Below are positions 1 through 8,083 of a stretch of 64,000 nucleotides of DNA, piece by piece. The DNA is from Bradyrhizobium septentrionale (GTDB lineage Bacteria; Pseudomonadota; Alphaproteobacteria; Rhizobiales; Xanthobacteraceae): assembly GCF_011516645.4 (NCBI RefSeq), contig NZ_CP088285.1, forward strand, positions 5,350,501 to 5,414,500. Reading direction: 5' to 3'. Each line of letters opens with the position of its first letter. Position 1 is the first letter of the stretch. The position numbers and the translations under genes were made by a program. Under the pieces are notes generated by a model. That model did no database searches. It worked only from the letters and a program-made list of their open reading frames with translations, and was not told the origin of the DNA.

Positions 1-316
1 CCAGGGCAGCCAGTACACCAGCGAGCAGTTCCAGCGCCTGATGGCCGACCACGGCATCGTTTGCAGCATGAGCCGCTCCGGCAACGTCTGGGACAACGCG
101 GCGATGGAGAGCTTCTTCTCCTCGCTCAAGACCGAGCGTACGGCCAACAAGATTTATCAAACCAGAGATGAGGCACGCGCCGATGTGTTCGACTACATCG
201 AACGATTTTACAACACGACCCGCAGGCACTCGACCATCGGCTATCTCAGCCCGGTTGAGTTCGAGCGCAAGGTGGGATTAGCTTAAGCGGGTGTCCATCA
301 AACCGGCAGCAGCTCA
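1..316 (+). mobile_element. IS3-family insertion sequence, right end only
   Basis: The window opens inside an IS3-family element. The 3' part of its transposase is followed by a short tail that ends near 316 in a sequence resembling rhizobial IS3 termini (GGCAGCAGCTCA). The left end lies outside the window. The exact right boundary is inferred from the terminus-like sequence, since the mate repeat cannot be seen. Confidence 0.7.
2..286 (+). CDS. IS3-family transposase OrfB, C-terminal part (DDE integrase core)
   Basis: The reading frame is open from base 2 and has no start in the window, so this is the 3' end of a longer gene. The product begins QGSQYTSEQF and continues through SGNVWDNAAMESFFSSLK, where the Glu is the last acidic residue of the DDE integrase catalytic triad, and ends with HSTIGYLSPVEFE. 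That ending is typical of IS3 OrfB proteins. OrfB normally acts with OrfA through a programmed frameshift to give the transposase. Nothing in the visible part is damaged. Confidence 0.88.
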   Translation, partial: QGSQYTSEQFQRLMADHGIVCSMSRSGNVWDNAAMESFFSSLKTERTANKIYQTRDEARADVFDYIERFYNTTRRHSTIGYLSPVEFERKVGLA

Positions 317-488
317 GGATACCGAAAATCTCCAATTGCTCCACGCCATCTCTACTTTCGCCGCGCACCACAAGAACAAGGCGCTGGTCCGGCATCCTTT
401 CGAAGAAACTCACGATGGCGAGACCGTCAAGTTTTATGCCGAAGAGGAGGACATTCTGATCATCTGCCGAAGCTTGGTGTCCCGATGA
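317..488 (+). pseudogene. 3' fragment of an unrecognised gene cut by the IS3 element
   Basis: Immediately right of the IS3 terminus an open frame continues without a start codon of its own for about 56 codons to a TGA at 486-488. The product is acidic near the middle (EEEDILIICRS) and matches no family I recognise. It is best read as the tail of a gene whose front half lies left of the IS element, outside the window. The only nearby start, GTG at 291, is inside IS sequence. Confidence 0.3.
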
Positions 489-812
489 TCATGCGTCGGA
501 TCCAAAATGCGCGTCGATCGCTGCTGCACTTAGAAGCGACGCCTTTGCGACCAAAGTGCCATTTGAAGCCGGTGTTCGACAGCTTCTTCCGCGTTTTCCG
601 CGAAACCTGAATCCAGGTTTGAGCGGCTTGCCCGTCCGCAATCGCAGGAACCGCTCGAGGGCCACGCCCGGCGCGCACCGCAATCCTTAGAAGGCGGCTT
701 GCTTGTCGCGTGCGGCCCGGCGAACCGACTGTACCAGGTCGGCGATGTCGCGACGGATCGGCCACATCGCATCGAACGAGTTCCTAATAAGATGGGACCT
801 GCTCTTCATTGA
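489..812. other. Stretch without a convincing gene
   Basis: Several overlapping short frames exist on the minus strand, but none has a ribosome binding site or recognisable product. A minus-strand frame ending near 687 (…RRDIADLVQSVRRAARDK…) could be the tail of a degraded gene. I see no RNA gene or repeat here. Confidence 0.3.
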
Positions 813-1022
813 TCAGACTAGCAGGCTCGTAAAGAATGATTCGGTGACCTCACTGACTGACGGCTCCTTCTCGTTAGAAGTGGCGACGGTGACGAATTGG
901 TTTTTGCAGTTCCAGCAGTGCCAAAGATCCTGGACTTCCTGCGCGTTGGCGCGTTCATACCATTCGAGATGGACTAACCCAGAACCACACCGAGGACACT
1001 GTGGTTTTGAGATCGATGTCAT
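813..1022 (-). CDS. Small zinc-ribbon protein
   Basis: This encodes a protein of about 69 residues starting MTSISKPQCPRCG. It has two CxxC pairs, CPRC near residue 9 and CWNC near residue 38, the usual four-cysteine zinc-ribbon arrangement. The start at 1022 is chosen because AAGGAGGT lies just upstream; the frame stays open further but without a ribosome site. A weak FixK-like palindrome lies about 170 bp upstream. Its function is unknown. It may bind nucleic acid or a protein partner, which is inferred only from the zinc-ribbon pattern. Confidence 0.6.
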   Translation of the reverse strand: MTSISKPQCPRCGSGLVHLEWYERANAQEVQDLWHCWNCKNQFVTVATSNEKEPSVSEVTESFFTSLLV

Positions 1023-1190
1023 GTGGAACCTCCTTCGTTTCGCATTGTGCAGCGTGCCATTCCTGGTAGTTTCGGAAATGATCTGTATCAAGATTGCTCG
1101 TGAGAGATGAGCCGCGCGGTAATTGCCGCGTACTTAAAGATCGGCGACATCCGGGATCGAAAGCCTTCGCTTGTGCAGTCAAGTCGGCAT

Positions 1191-1204
1191 TTGCCTTAGA
1201 TCAA
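1191..1204. promoter_or_regulatory. Weak FixK/FNR-like site
   Basis: TTGCCTTAGATCAA keeps the right half-site ATCAA but has a poor left half. It lies between the genes starting at 1022 and ending at 1201, both on the minus strand. It is listed because the cluster holds many better sites. Confidence 0.3.
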
Positions 1205-1653
1205 GAGTTTACGATTGCGGCTGGCTGTTCCCGCAGCTTCGCCTTCTCAAGCGTAACGAGATCACGGCAGCCCTCGCAGGCAAGTTGTGGTTCGTCGTGA
1301 GGCCCCGGCATAGCGTACTCATATCCATAGCCGGAAGCAGGACCGGGAGGATTGGAGCCGAAAAGCCCGTGGCCTTGCCCCGGATCGTCCTTAAGGACGC
1401 AGCGAGGACAGTACCGGTCGGCGGCCTTGCCGAGTTGGCATCCAAATTCTTTCCGAAGGGCGTCTCCCTGCCACGTCGTGCCATCGCGCCTGACGATCTT
1501 TCTGGCGCGCGCGAAAGCATGGCGTTCAGCCGCGTCGTCGCCAATACGGATCGTCTGGTCCAAGTGGAAAGGGCAAACCGCTATGGCATGGGTCGTTTCC
1601 AGCGCGTAGTGTACGGCTGAACCGAGATCATCCGCGTAATAGGTTCCGGACAT
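1201..1653 (-). CDS. Hypothetical protein, 150 aa, cysteine- and histidine-containing
   Basis: The frame opens at an ATG preceded by AGGAGGCG and runs 150 codons. Cysteines and histidines occur in spaced pairs (CPFH near residue 27, CPRC near residue 82, CEGC near residue 126), which suggests metal binding, but I cannot place it in a named family. It lies at the edge of the low-oxygen cluster, upstream of the zinc-ribbon gene on the same strand. The antisense frame over the same bases lacks a ribosome site and is a shadow. Confidence 0.5.
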   Translation of the reverse strand: MSGTYYADDLGSAVHYALETTHAIAVCPFHLDQTIRIGDDAAERHAFARARKIVRRDGTTWQGDALRKEFGCQLGKAADRYCPRCVLKDDPGQGHGLFGSNPPGPASGYGYEYAMPGPHDEPQLACEGCRDLVTLEKAKLREQPAAIVNS

Positions 1654-2135
1654 GCGCGCCTCCTGCTCGGACGTAGCGGGCTCGGAGTACCTGTTGGTCC
1701 GAGCCCATAGCCTAAATAGCTTTAGACAGGCAGGTTGTTCGGCTACACCGCTTGTCTAGCGCGATACAGCAACCGTGTTTTTGATGTAGCGCAAAGAAGC
1801 TCCGCTCTTGGTCAGAGAAGTGCCAGCTGCGTATGCCGCCCGGGTGTTGCCGTTGCGGCAAGCGTGCCCCCGGCGTGTAGAGGATGCCCATTCACCCGGA
1901 CCCACAGCAGCAGGATTAGGGACAGATTCGCGTGGCCGAAAGCATCGCGGATAAGTTTCACGCATCTATGATCGGCGTTTCAGCGTCCGCCATCGATCCT
2001 CCCTTTGTCGCCGAGGGGTGATCATCGATCAGACTACTGAAGAGGATATCAGTAAGCGCGGCCTTCTACGCACCGTTTTATGTTGAGAGAGCTGATGCAT
2101 GAGGTGTCCACCAAATGTGAGGTGGACACTACGTG

Positions 2136-2822
2136 ATGGAAGAAGGACAGAAGCTGCGGGTGACGGTTGTGCACCCGAGCGGACGACGAACATTTGATCC
2201 GGTAGCTAAGGAGCATCTTATCGCCGCCTGCCTTGAGCTGGGCGCTTCGGTTGCCAAGCTGGCGCTCGAACATGGGGTCAATGCGAACCTTGTGTGGAAG
2301 TGGATACGCCAGCACCGGTTCGCAAAGAAGGAAACGGTGGCGATCGCGCCGCCTTCGACGCCGGCGTTTATTCCGGTTCAGATCGAAGGCACCCCGGATC
2401 GGGCTATGTCGAGGCAGGACAGTGCTGCTGTGCAGGACCTGCGACCCAATGATCCTGGGGTGCAGCTCTCGGAACTTGAGCGGACAAGCCCTCTTTCCTC
2501 TCCGGCCAAGGTGAACGCATCACTGCCGAATGGACTGCAGCTGACGCTGGAATGCGGTGATGTACGAGCGGTGACGGCGATAGTCGGAGCGTTGTGCGAT
2601 GTTCAGACTGGCCGCGGACGTTCAGGTCTACCTGCACCGCGAGCCGATCGACTTCCGGGCCGGCATCAACAGCCTCGCGGTGCTGGTTCAGGAGACGATG
2701 GCACTCGATCCATTTGCCTCTGCTGTGTTTGCTTTCTGCAACCGTCGTCGCGACCGGATGAAGCTCCTGTTCTTCGATCGGTCAGGGTTTGTGATGGTGT
2801 TGAAGCGGTTGACCGAGGATAA
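2136..2822 (+). CDS. tnpA: IS66 TnpA accessory protein, read-through at its 3' end
   Basis: The first 150 or so residues are an IS66 TnpA: an N-terminal helix-turn-helix region (LGASVAKLALEHGVNANLVWKW, residues about 35-55) followed by a variable linker. Its natural end should lie at the start of tnpB near 2599. Here the frame passes that point and continues about 220 bases through tnpB in another phase. This is consistent with loss of one base around 2595 that removed the stop. The function in transposition is accessory and poorly defined. It is the first gene of the usual tnpA-tnpB-tnpC order. Confidence 0.7.
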   Translation: MEEGQKLRVTVVHPSGRRTFDPVAKEHLIAACLELGASVAKLALEHGVNANLVWKWIRQHRFAKKETVAIAPPSTPAFIPVQIEGTPDRAMSRQDSAAVQDLRPNDPGVQLSELERTSPLSSPAKVNASLPNGLQLTLECGDVRAVTAIVGALCDVQTGRGRSGLPAPRADRLPGRHQQPRGAGSGDDGTRSICLCCVCFLQPSSRPDEAPVLRSVRVCDGVEAVDRG

Positions 2823-2952
2823 GTTCCGTTGGCCTCGGCGCCAGGAAACGGTGGTACGACTTACGAGCGAACAATTGCATTGGATCCTCGACGGGATCGA
2901 CATCGATGCGATGGTCCGCCATCCGGTGCGACAATATCGGGTTGCTGGCTGA
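2599..2952 (+). CDS. tnpB: IS66 TnpB (Orf2) protein
   Basis: This is 117 residues, the normal TnpB length, and contains the family signature: VYLHREPIDFRAGINSLAVL near the N-terminus and KLLFFDRSGFVMVLKRL near the middle. It starts at the ATG that overlaps the tnpA frame. No damage is seen. Confidence 0.9.
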   Translation: MFRLAADVQVYLHREPIDFRAGINSLAVLVQETMALDPFASAVFAFCNRRRDRMKLLFFDRSGFVMVLKRLTEDKFRWPRRQETVVRLTSEQLHWILDGIDIDAMVRHPVRQYRVAG

Positions 2953-3035
2953 CAGATTGCCGGTCTACGGCTTGCAAATATCCCGGGCGGCTGAACTATC
3001 TTGACGCCACGGCATGCTTCCGATTCAAGAATCCG

Positions 3036-4619
3036 ATGAATCGAACGGGCGAACCGAGCGTCACAGAGCTGATGGCGCAAATAACCGCGCTGCAAGTGGA
3101 GAACCGCCAGCTCACCGAGTGCGTCTCCAGACTTGAGGAGGAACTGGCGCTGGCGCGACTGCATCGCTATGCGGCGCGCAGTGAAAAGCACATTGATCGC
3201 GTCTTTAACGAGGCCGAAGAGGCTGCGGTTGGCGATAAAATCTTTGACGAAATCGATGCTGCCGTCGATCTGCCCGATACCGGATTGTCGCCTACTGGAA
3301 AGTCGGTGGGGAAGAAGCGAGGGCGCAAGCCGTTACCTTCGAGCCTGCCACGGGAACGCGTCGAATATGACATCCCCGACGATCAGAAGGTCTGCCCATG
3401 CTGCACCGGCCGGATGCATCGGATGGGGGAGAGCCTTACCGAGCAGACCCATATCGAGGCGAAGGCCAAGGTCGTGCAGAACGTACGGTTCAAATACGCA
3501 TGCCGAAACTGCGAACGCACCGGGATCAACACGCCGATTGTCATCGCGCCGATGCCGGTGCAGCCCTTGCCGGGCAGCATCGCCACGCCTTCGACGTTGG
3601 CCTTCGTACTCGCTCACAAATACGTCGACGGCACACCGCTCTACCGTCTGGCACAAGCCGTCGAGCGCGCCGGCGCCACGATCACCCGCGGCGCTCTGGG
3701 GCATTGGGTGATCGGTGCGAGTGAGCGACATCTGCTCCGCATCTACGATGTACTGAAACTGCGGCTCGGGTGCCAGGCCCTCATCCACGGCGACGAAACA
3801 ACGGTTCAGGTATTGAAGGAAAAGGACAAGGAAGCCTCCAGCACCTCGTACATGTGAGCCTATCGCAGCGGCGAGGACAGTGAGCAGCCGATTGTGCTGT
3901 TCGATTATCAGCCTGTTCGTGGGCAGGAACACCCGCAGACCTTCCTTGGCGACTACCGCGGCATCTTGATGAGTGATGGTTACTCGGCCTGGCGCACGTT
4001 GAAAGGCGCCACGCATATCGGATGCGTGGCCCACGCCAGGCGGCGCTTTGTCGACGCCCTCAAGGCGAGGAAGAAACCCGGCGGGCCGCCGGCGCAAGCC
4101 CTCAAGTTCTTCGACCAACTCTACCGGATTGAAAGACAGGTGCGCGACGAAAAACCGGATGACGGCGAAACGCGGGCCAATTACAGGCGCCGCTTCCGCC
4201 AGCAACACAGCATTCCTGTCCTGAACGCTCTCAAGGCATGGCTCGAAGCAATCGCCCCAAAGGTCGTGCCCGACACCAAGCTCGGCGAGGCTGTCTCCTA
4301 TACGCTCAATCAGTGGGAATATCTGACGTGCTACACCGAGGACGGCGAGATGCCGATCGATAACAACCTTCTTGAGCGCGACATCAGAATCTTCGCCTGT
4401 GGCAGGAACAATTGGCTCTTCAGCGATACCGTTGATGGAGCCAGGGCCAGTGCCGTTGTCTATAGCCTGGTGCTGACCTGTCGCGCCTGTAGCGTTGAGC
4501 CCTTCGCATGGTTGCGACATGTCCTCACCGAATTGCCCCAGCGCCGCGACGACGACGATATTGAAGATCTACTCCCTCTCAACTTCCCCAAAAGCCGCAG
4601 CGCCGAAAACCCGGCCTGA
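3036..4619 (+). pseudogene. tnpC: IS66 TnpC transposase with an internal stop codon
   Basis: The true start is inferred at 3036 (MNRTGEPSV); the frame is open upstream only by chance. The product shows the coiled-coil N-terminus, the CPCC…C zinc region near residue 113, and a DDE domain with DET (HGDETTVQV). At 3855-3857 TGA replaces the usual Trp codon in the motif TSYMW. The same frame then stays open to 4619 through MSDGYSAW and PIDNNLLERDIR. A single G-to-A change therefore inactivates it. Confidence 0.88.
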
Positions 4620-5464
4620 TATAACATAATCTCTCGTCCAGCAGCGAATCCACTGGCTCTCGTAGGGGCCGACTGATTCTATGCGAGATTCAATGTGACG
4701 AGAAAGTCGCGCTTACGGATATCAAGCGGATGCGCGCCGATCTTGCGGCGAAGAGCGAATGGTTGAGGAAGGTGCGGGCGGGAGCGCGATAAGGTGGAGT
4801 GGCAGCGTGCGCTGGAATCCCCGACCGCGTTCCTGGCGGAGCAGGCCAGGGCGGCAGATCTCGTTGTTTTCAAACGCAGGAAAATTCAGTCCGATTACTT
4901 TCACTACCTCGATTCGGATGAGGCCATTCTGCGGATGGATCCCACGCTGTCAGTGCCGGAAGGTGTGACCAAGTTATCGGCCGACCGCGTCGTCGTCGGT
5001 TGGAAAGATACCCGCGAGGCACGTCGGGCGGTTCGAGACGCGTTGCCCTTCCTGATCCGGGCTTCGAAGGTGACGATCGCCGAAATCTGCGCGTCGGATG
5101 AGCAAGATGTAGCCGCGCGCGCGATGTCGCGGGCTACCTTGAACGGCACTGGTCAATTGCCAGTTCGAGGTTCGCGTCCACACCGCGGAGCCAGACGCAG
5201 AGTACCTCATCAGGCTGGCGAGGACCGAAGGCGCCGATCTTATCGTTACGGGTGGCTATGCGCACAGTCAACTGGGTGAATGGATGTTCGGTGGCATGAC
5301 GCGCGGCTTGCTGCAGCAACTCCAATCTGCCTGCTGATGTCGCACTAATCGCTTAAGTCGGGAGCCGCGGCAGCGGCGCTCTCGCCACCCTCCGACACTG
5401 ATTGATCACCACAGTCAGCGCAATTCCCCGTTGAGTAGTTGTAGCGTATCGGCCTGACGGGCCT

Positions 5465-5679
5465 TCAGGCAGGCGCGCGCGCAACCCAATGATCACCATC
5501 CTTGACATAGGATCGCTTGACCGCCGACCACGCGGTCCGGTACGCGATTTCTTCCTGCCTGCGGTCGCCCGCATGCGCGGCAAATCCGTGATTGAGGGCC
5601 TCGCGATAGATTTCCTGGGCGTGGGGTGGCAGATGATTTTGGATCGGGAGCGGAAGGTATCATTCGAGCGATAAGGAAT
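5465..5679 (-). pseudogene. chaB: ChaB-family protein, frameshifted and without a normal start
   Basis: Read on the minus strand, the segment IPYRSND is followed after a one-base slip by NHLPPHAQEIYREALNHGF, then EEIAYRTAWSAVKRSYVKD and a C-terminal DGDHWVARAPA before the stop at 5465-5467. This is the full ChaB family pattern. The usual ATG is ATT at 5677-5679, and one base is missing near 5655. ChaB was named as a cation-transport regulator, though its biochemical role is uncertain. A FixK-type palindrome abuts the 5' end, much closer than at other genes here, so a short promoter deletion is likely. Confidence 0.7.
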
Positions 5680-5680
5680 G

Positions 5681-5694
5681 TTGATCTCCGTCAA
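5681..5694. promoter_or_regulatory. FixK/FNR-type palindrome (chaB)
   Basis: TTGATCTCCGTCAA has both half-sites intact. It lies 2 bp upstream of the broken chaB frame and about 40 bp past the visible end of the minus-strand CBS-BON gene remnant. Confidence 0.65.
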
Positions 5695-5784
5695 TCCACC
5701 TGCGCCCACTCCTCGTCCTCGGGCGAGCGCTCAGACACGAGCCATATACGGAACCGAACCGCCGCAGGTGATTATGGACCTTGA

Positions 5785-6420
5785 CTACGCCCTTGACTTT
5801 CTCTGCGGCAACGATGGCGGCCGTCCGACAAGGTTCTTCGAAATTGTGCCGCTGAGATGAACGATTCCATCCTTGACGATCACGTTCAGTCCGGACGGGC
5901 ACCAGTCCTTGTTCTCGATCTCCTCGACGACTTGTGCGCGAATACGTTCATCGTCAGTGGTAGGGTCGGCCACCCGGCCGGCCAGGCTTGCCGCCGCCTG
6001 CATCAGGTCTGACCGGGTCACAATTCCAGCGAGCTTCCCGTCTTGCACGACCGGAACGCGCTTGATGTTGTTTCTCTCCATGATCTCGACGACCTCGGCC
6101 AAGGTGACCTGTTCGTCCACCGTGATCGGAGCGGCGGTCATGATCTCGGCCACCTTGCAACCGCGCTCGTGAACGTAGTTTTCGGCGGCTTCGCCTGCGC
6201 CAAGGATCAATTCGAGCCAGCGGGCGCGCTTGCGTTGCGTGCCGATTTCACTTCTCCGCAGAAAATCGCTCTCGGACAGGATGCCAACCAGCGCGTGCCG
6301 CCCGTCGACAACCGGCAACCCGCTGATGTGATGCCGGACCATGAGGCTTGCGGCTTCCCTCATATCGGCTTCGGGAGCGATCGAAATGACGTTCCGGGCC
6401 ATGATCTGATGAACTCGCAC
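5785..6420 (-). CDS. CBS-CBS-BON protein, BON domain frameshifted
   Basis: The start is GTG at 6420, preceded by GGGAGG; the frame extends upstream without support. Residues about 8-60 and 95-150 form two CBS motifs (MARNVISIAPEADMREA, MTAAPITVDEQVTLAEV). A BON domain begins near residue 170. After VHLSGTIS the frame shifts near 5845; the missing end (VAAEKVKGVVKVHNHL) is found in another phase down to about 5735. CBS pairs usually bind adenosine nucleotides, and BON domains are often linked to membranes. It has two paralogues here, at 13.1-13.8 and 16.3-17.0 kb. A FixK site lies 56 bp upstream. Confidence 0.8.
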   Translation of the reverse strand: MRVHQIMARNVISIAPEADMREAASLMVRHHISGLPVVDGRHALVGILSESDFLRRSEIGTQRKRARWLELILGAGEAAENYVHERGCKVAEIMTAAPITVDEQVTLAEVVEIMERNNIKRVPVVQDGKLAGIVTRSDLMQAAASLAGRVADPTTDDERIRAQVVEEIENKDWCPSGLNVIVKDGIVHLSGTISKNLVGRPPSLPQRKSRA

Positions 6421-6475
6421 AGAAACCTCCCGTAGCTGATCTCTGAACTGATAAGCGTTGCAGGGCGACTGGTGC

Positions 6476-6489
6476 TTGATCCGCGTCAA
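6476..6489. promoter_or_regulatory. FixK/FNR-type palindrome (CBS-BON gene)
   Basis: TTGATCCGCGTCAA lies 56 bp upstream of the GTG start at 6420 on the minus strand. Confidence 0.75.
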
Positions 6490-6597
6490 TCCGCCAGGCC
6501 GGTCGGCAGGTGATGCTTGCCGCGCCAGGTCGGCAACCGTGGAGCTGATTGCCGCTCGCCGCCGGCCCGGAAGCATCGAGCCGGCACAGTCTCAAGG

Positions 6598-6611
6598 TTG
6601 ACGTGCATCAA
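6598..6611. promoter_or_regulatory. FixK/FNR-type palindrome (CBS gene, plus strand)
   Basis: TTGACGTGCATCAA lies 53 bp upstream of the ATG at 6664. With the site at 6476-6489 it forms a divergent control region for two CBS genes. Confidence 0.75.
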
Positions 6612-6663
6612 GGCGGGCGCGCTGTGCCCATCCTAGACTAGAATCGCTAAATGGAGATAGCGC

Positions 6664-7125
6664 ATGTTCGCAAAGGATGTGATGCGCGCCTCGTTCGCGA
6701 CAATCGAGCCGGGCGCGGCGTTGCTTGATGCTGTTCGGCTGCTGCTGGAAACGGGTCAACGAGGCTTGCCCGTGCTCGACGGCTCCGGATCTCTAGTCGG
6801 CGTGATTTCGGAAGGCGATTTTCTCCATCGCAGGGAACTCGGCGTGCATTGCCCCGAAGGGTTCTGGCTCGAATGGCTTCTCAGCAAGGAGGAGGGAAGG
6901 CTCGTACGCGAGCGGACCCGGGCTCTCCGTGTTGATGCTGTCATGAGCCGCAAGCCCGTTTTCGTCGACGAGCATGCAACGGTAGACGAGATCGTCGCGG
7001 AAATGGACAATCATCAGATCTCGCAGGTGCTGGTACTTCGCGACACGCGGGTCGTTGGCATTGTGGGCCGTGCGCAGTTGCTCCTGGCGCTCGAGCAAAG
7101 CCTCAGCAGATCGACGACGGATTGA
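6664..7125 (+). CDS. Two-CBS-domain protein
   Basis: This is an intact 153-residue protein made almost only of a CBS pair. The first covers residues about 1-60 (MFAKDVMRASFATIEPGA … GLPVLDGSGSLVGVISEGDF) and the second about 95-150 (VDAVMSRKPVFVDEHATV … VVGIVGRAQLL). GGAG lies 8 bases before the ATG. Stand-alone CBS proteins sense adenine nucleotides and often bind another enzyme or channel. It resembles the broken gene at 19141-19625 and is probably induced with its divergent neighbour under low oxygen. Confidence 0.88.
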   Translation: MFAKDVMRASFATIEPGAALLDAVRLLLETGQRGLPVLDGSGSLVGVISEGDFLHRRELGVHCPEGFWLEWLLSKEEGRLVRERTRALRVDAVMSRKPVFVDEHATVDEIVAEMDNHQISQVLVLRDTRVVGIVGRAQLLLALEQSLSRSTTD

Positions 7126-7154
7126 GCTGCGCCCCACCGGGTGGCAACGCGCGG

Positions 7155-7168
7155 TTGATCCGGATCAA
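7155..7168. promoter_or_regulatory. FixK/FNR-type palindrome (DUF2892 gene)
   Basis: TTGATCCGGATCAA is a perfect 14-bp palindrome, the best in the window, 54 bp upstream of the ATG at 7222. Confidence 0.85.
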
Positions 7169-7221
7169 CTCCAGCGCATGCTGGCGGATGTTAGATGCGG
7201 TTCACAGGCAAGGAGGCTACC

Positions 7222-7437
7222 ATGATGACCCGGAACGTCGGACGCGTTGATCAGTATGCCCGAATCATCATCGGTTTGGCTCTGACCGCTTATACCGTGA
7301 AGGATGGCTCGCTCGGGATAGGCTGGCTGGTTGCCGGGACCCTCGGCTTCATCCTGATCGCGACCGCATTCTTATCGTATTGTCCGCTCTACACGTTGCT
7401 GGGAGTGAACACCCGGCAGAATCCCAGCTCGGTCTAG
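7222..7437 (+). CDS. DUF2892 inner-membrane protein
   Basis: The start at 7222 is set by AAGGAGG six bases upstream; an earlier in-frame ATG at 7195 lacks such a site. The 71-residue product begins MMTRNVGRVDQYARIIIGL and has two hydrophobic helices (about residues 13-30 and 36-55) and a cysteine in LSYCPLYTLLG, matching DUF2892 (YgaP-like membrane domain). In other proteins this domain accompanies rhodanese modules; here it stands alone. Its function is unknown and it is expected in the inner membrane. Confidence 0.85.
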   Translation: MMTRNVGRVDQYARIIIGLALTAYTVKDGSLGIGWLVAGTLGFILIATAFLSYCPLYTLLGVNTRQNPSSV

Positions 7438-7453
7438 AGATCTGGCAACGTTG

Positions 7454-7699
7454 ATGAGCATAGATTTTACTCTTGCCGAGCTGCGATCACGGCTCGATCG
7501 CCTCGACCCCGGCGCTGTTTTGAGAATCTCCGAGCACGATTATGAGCGGCTGTTTGGAATCAACGAGGTCGCTGCCGCCAAGGTCGCGCAGTTTGCCGGG
7601 ACGAATCGTTGCGTGAGCATCCCGGGCGCAGATGCGGTGTACTTCCGCAGATGGAGCACTGACGAGTACGAAACGAACGAATCGACCGAGTTGGCGTAG
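7454..7699 (+). CDS. Hypothetical protein, 81 aa
   Basis: This starts at ATG 7454, 16 bp after the DUF2892 gene, so the two probably share the FixK-controlled transcript. The product is soluble and charged, with FTLAELRSRLDRLDPGAV at the front. I recognise no domain. Confidence 0.55.
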   Translation: MSIDFTLAELRSRLDRLDPGAVLRISEHDYERLFGINEVAAAKVAQFAGTNRCVSIPGADAVYFRRWSTDEYETNESTELA

Positions 7700-7741
7700 C
7701 GCGACGCTGCAGTATTCCGCTGAATCGAAGTTCGCGCACCC

Positions 7742-7894
7742 TCAGTCGAGGGTGATGATGGTCAGAAGCAACCGGAATATCTCCCAGCCCGCGGCGGTCA
7801 GCAATGCTCCAACGATCAACAGCCGGCCGTACCATGAGACGGTCGGGCCGCCTCGACGATGCCGACGCCGCGCGGAGTCTTCGAACGTCGGCAT
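7742..7894 (-). CDS. Small single-helix membrane protein
   Basis: A minus-strand frame gives about 50 residues with one hydrophobic segment (LLIVGALLTAAGWEIF) after a basic N-terminus. It lies downstream of the P-type ATPase gene on the same strand. The start chosen is an internal ATG; the frame is open to 7978. Support is limited to the plausible membrane segment and position. Confidence 0.35.
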   Translation of the reverse strand: MPTFEDSARRRHRRGGPTVSWYGRLLIVGALLTAAGWEIFRLLLTIITLD

Positions 7895-8083
7895 CGAAGC
7901 GCCCGCCGTAGCGACGCGATCACTGCTGTCAACCGCCTCTTCAAACCTCTGCCGGTTCTGCTGCCGTGGTCGATCCATTTGCCGTCCAGCCCTGCACCAA
8001 ATGACATGAAGGATCGCAAATGCGGATCAACTGTGGTCCGGCGTGCCACCAAGACTACCGCACGCCGGCACGCCAGATTGTCG

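Larger units (their letters stand above)
2052..4716 (+). mobile_element. IS66-family element with 8-bp target duplication
   Basis: The left end starts GTAAGCGCG at 2052 and the right end finishes CGCGCTTAC at 4716, which are inverted copies and typical IS66 termini. Directly outside both ends is GGATATCA (2044-2051 and 4717-4724), an exact 8-bp target duplication, the size expected for IS66. The element carries tnpA, tnpB and a nonsense-mutated tnpC, and it interrupts a universal stress protein gene. Confidence 0.92.
1890..5348 (+). pseudogene. Universal stress protein gene, split by IS66 and frameshifted
   Basis: The 5' part lies before 2051 and the 3' part after 4717. Removing the IS66 and one copy of its 8-bp duplication restores the segment DQTTEEDIKRMRADLAAK across the junction. 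Upstream, AESIADKFHASMIGVSASA matches the N-terminal Usp fold. Downstream, LADQ-type Usp sequence continues with RVVVGWKDTREARRAVRDA and ends with GADLIVTGGYAHSQLGEW and a final LLMSH before TAA at 5346-5348. At least four further single-base frameshifts (near 2017, 4790, 5110 and 5310) break the frame. Universal stress proteins bind ATP or respond to energy stress; this copy cannot make one. Confidence 0.75.

Noticed and set aside
3333..4520. 395-codon open frame on the minus strand within IS66
   Set aside because: It is antisense to tnpC, has no ribosome site and no recognisable product; high GC makes such shadows common here.
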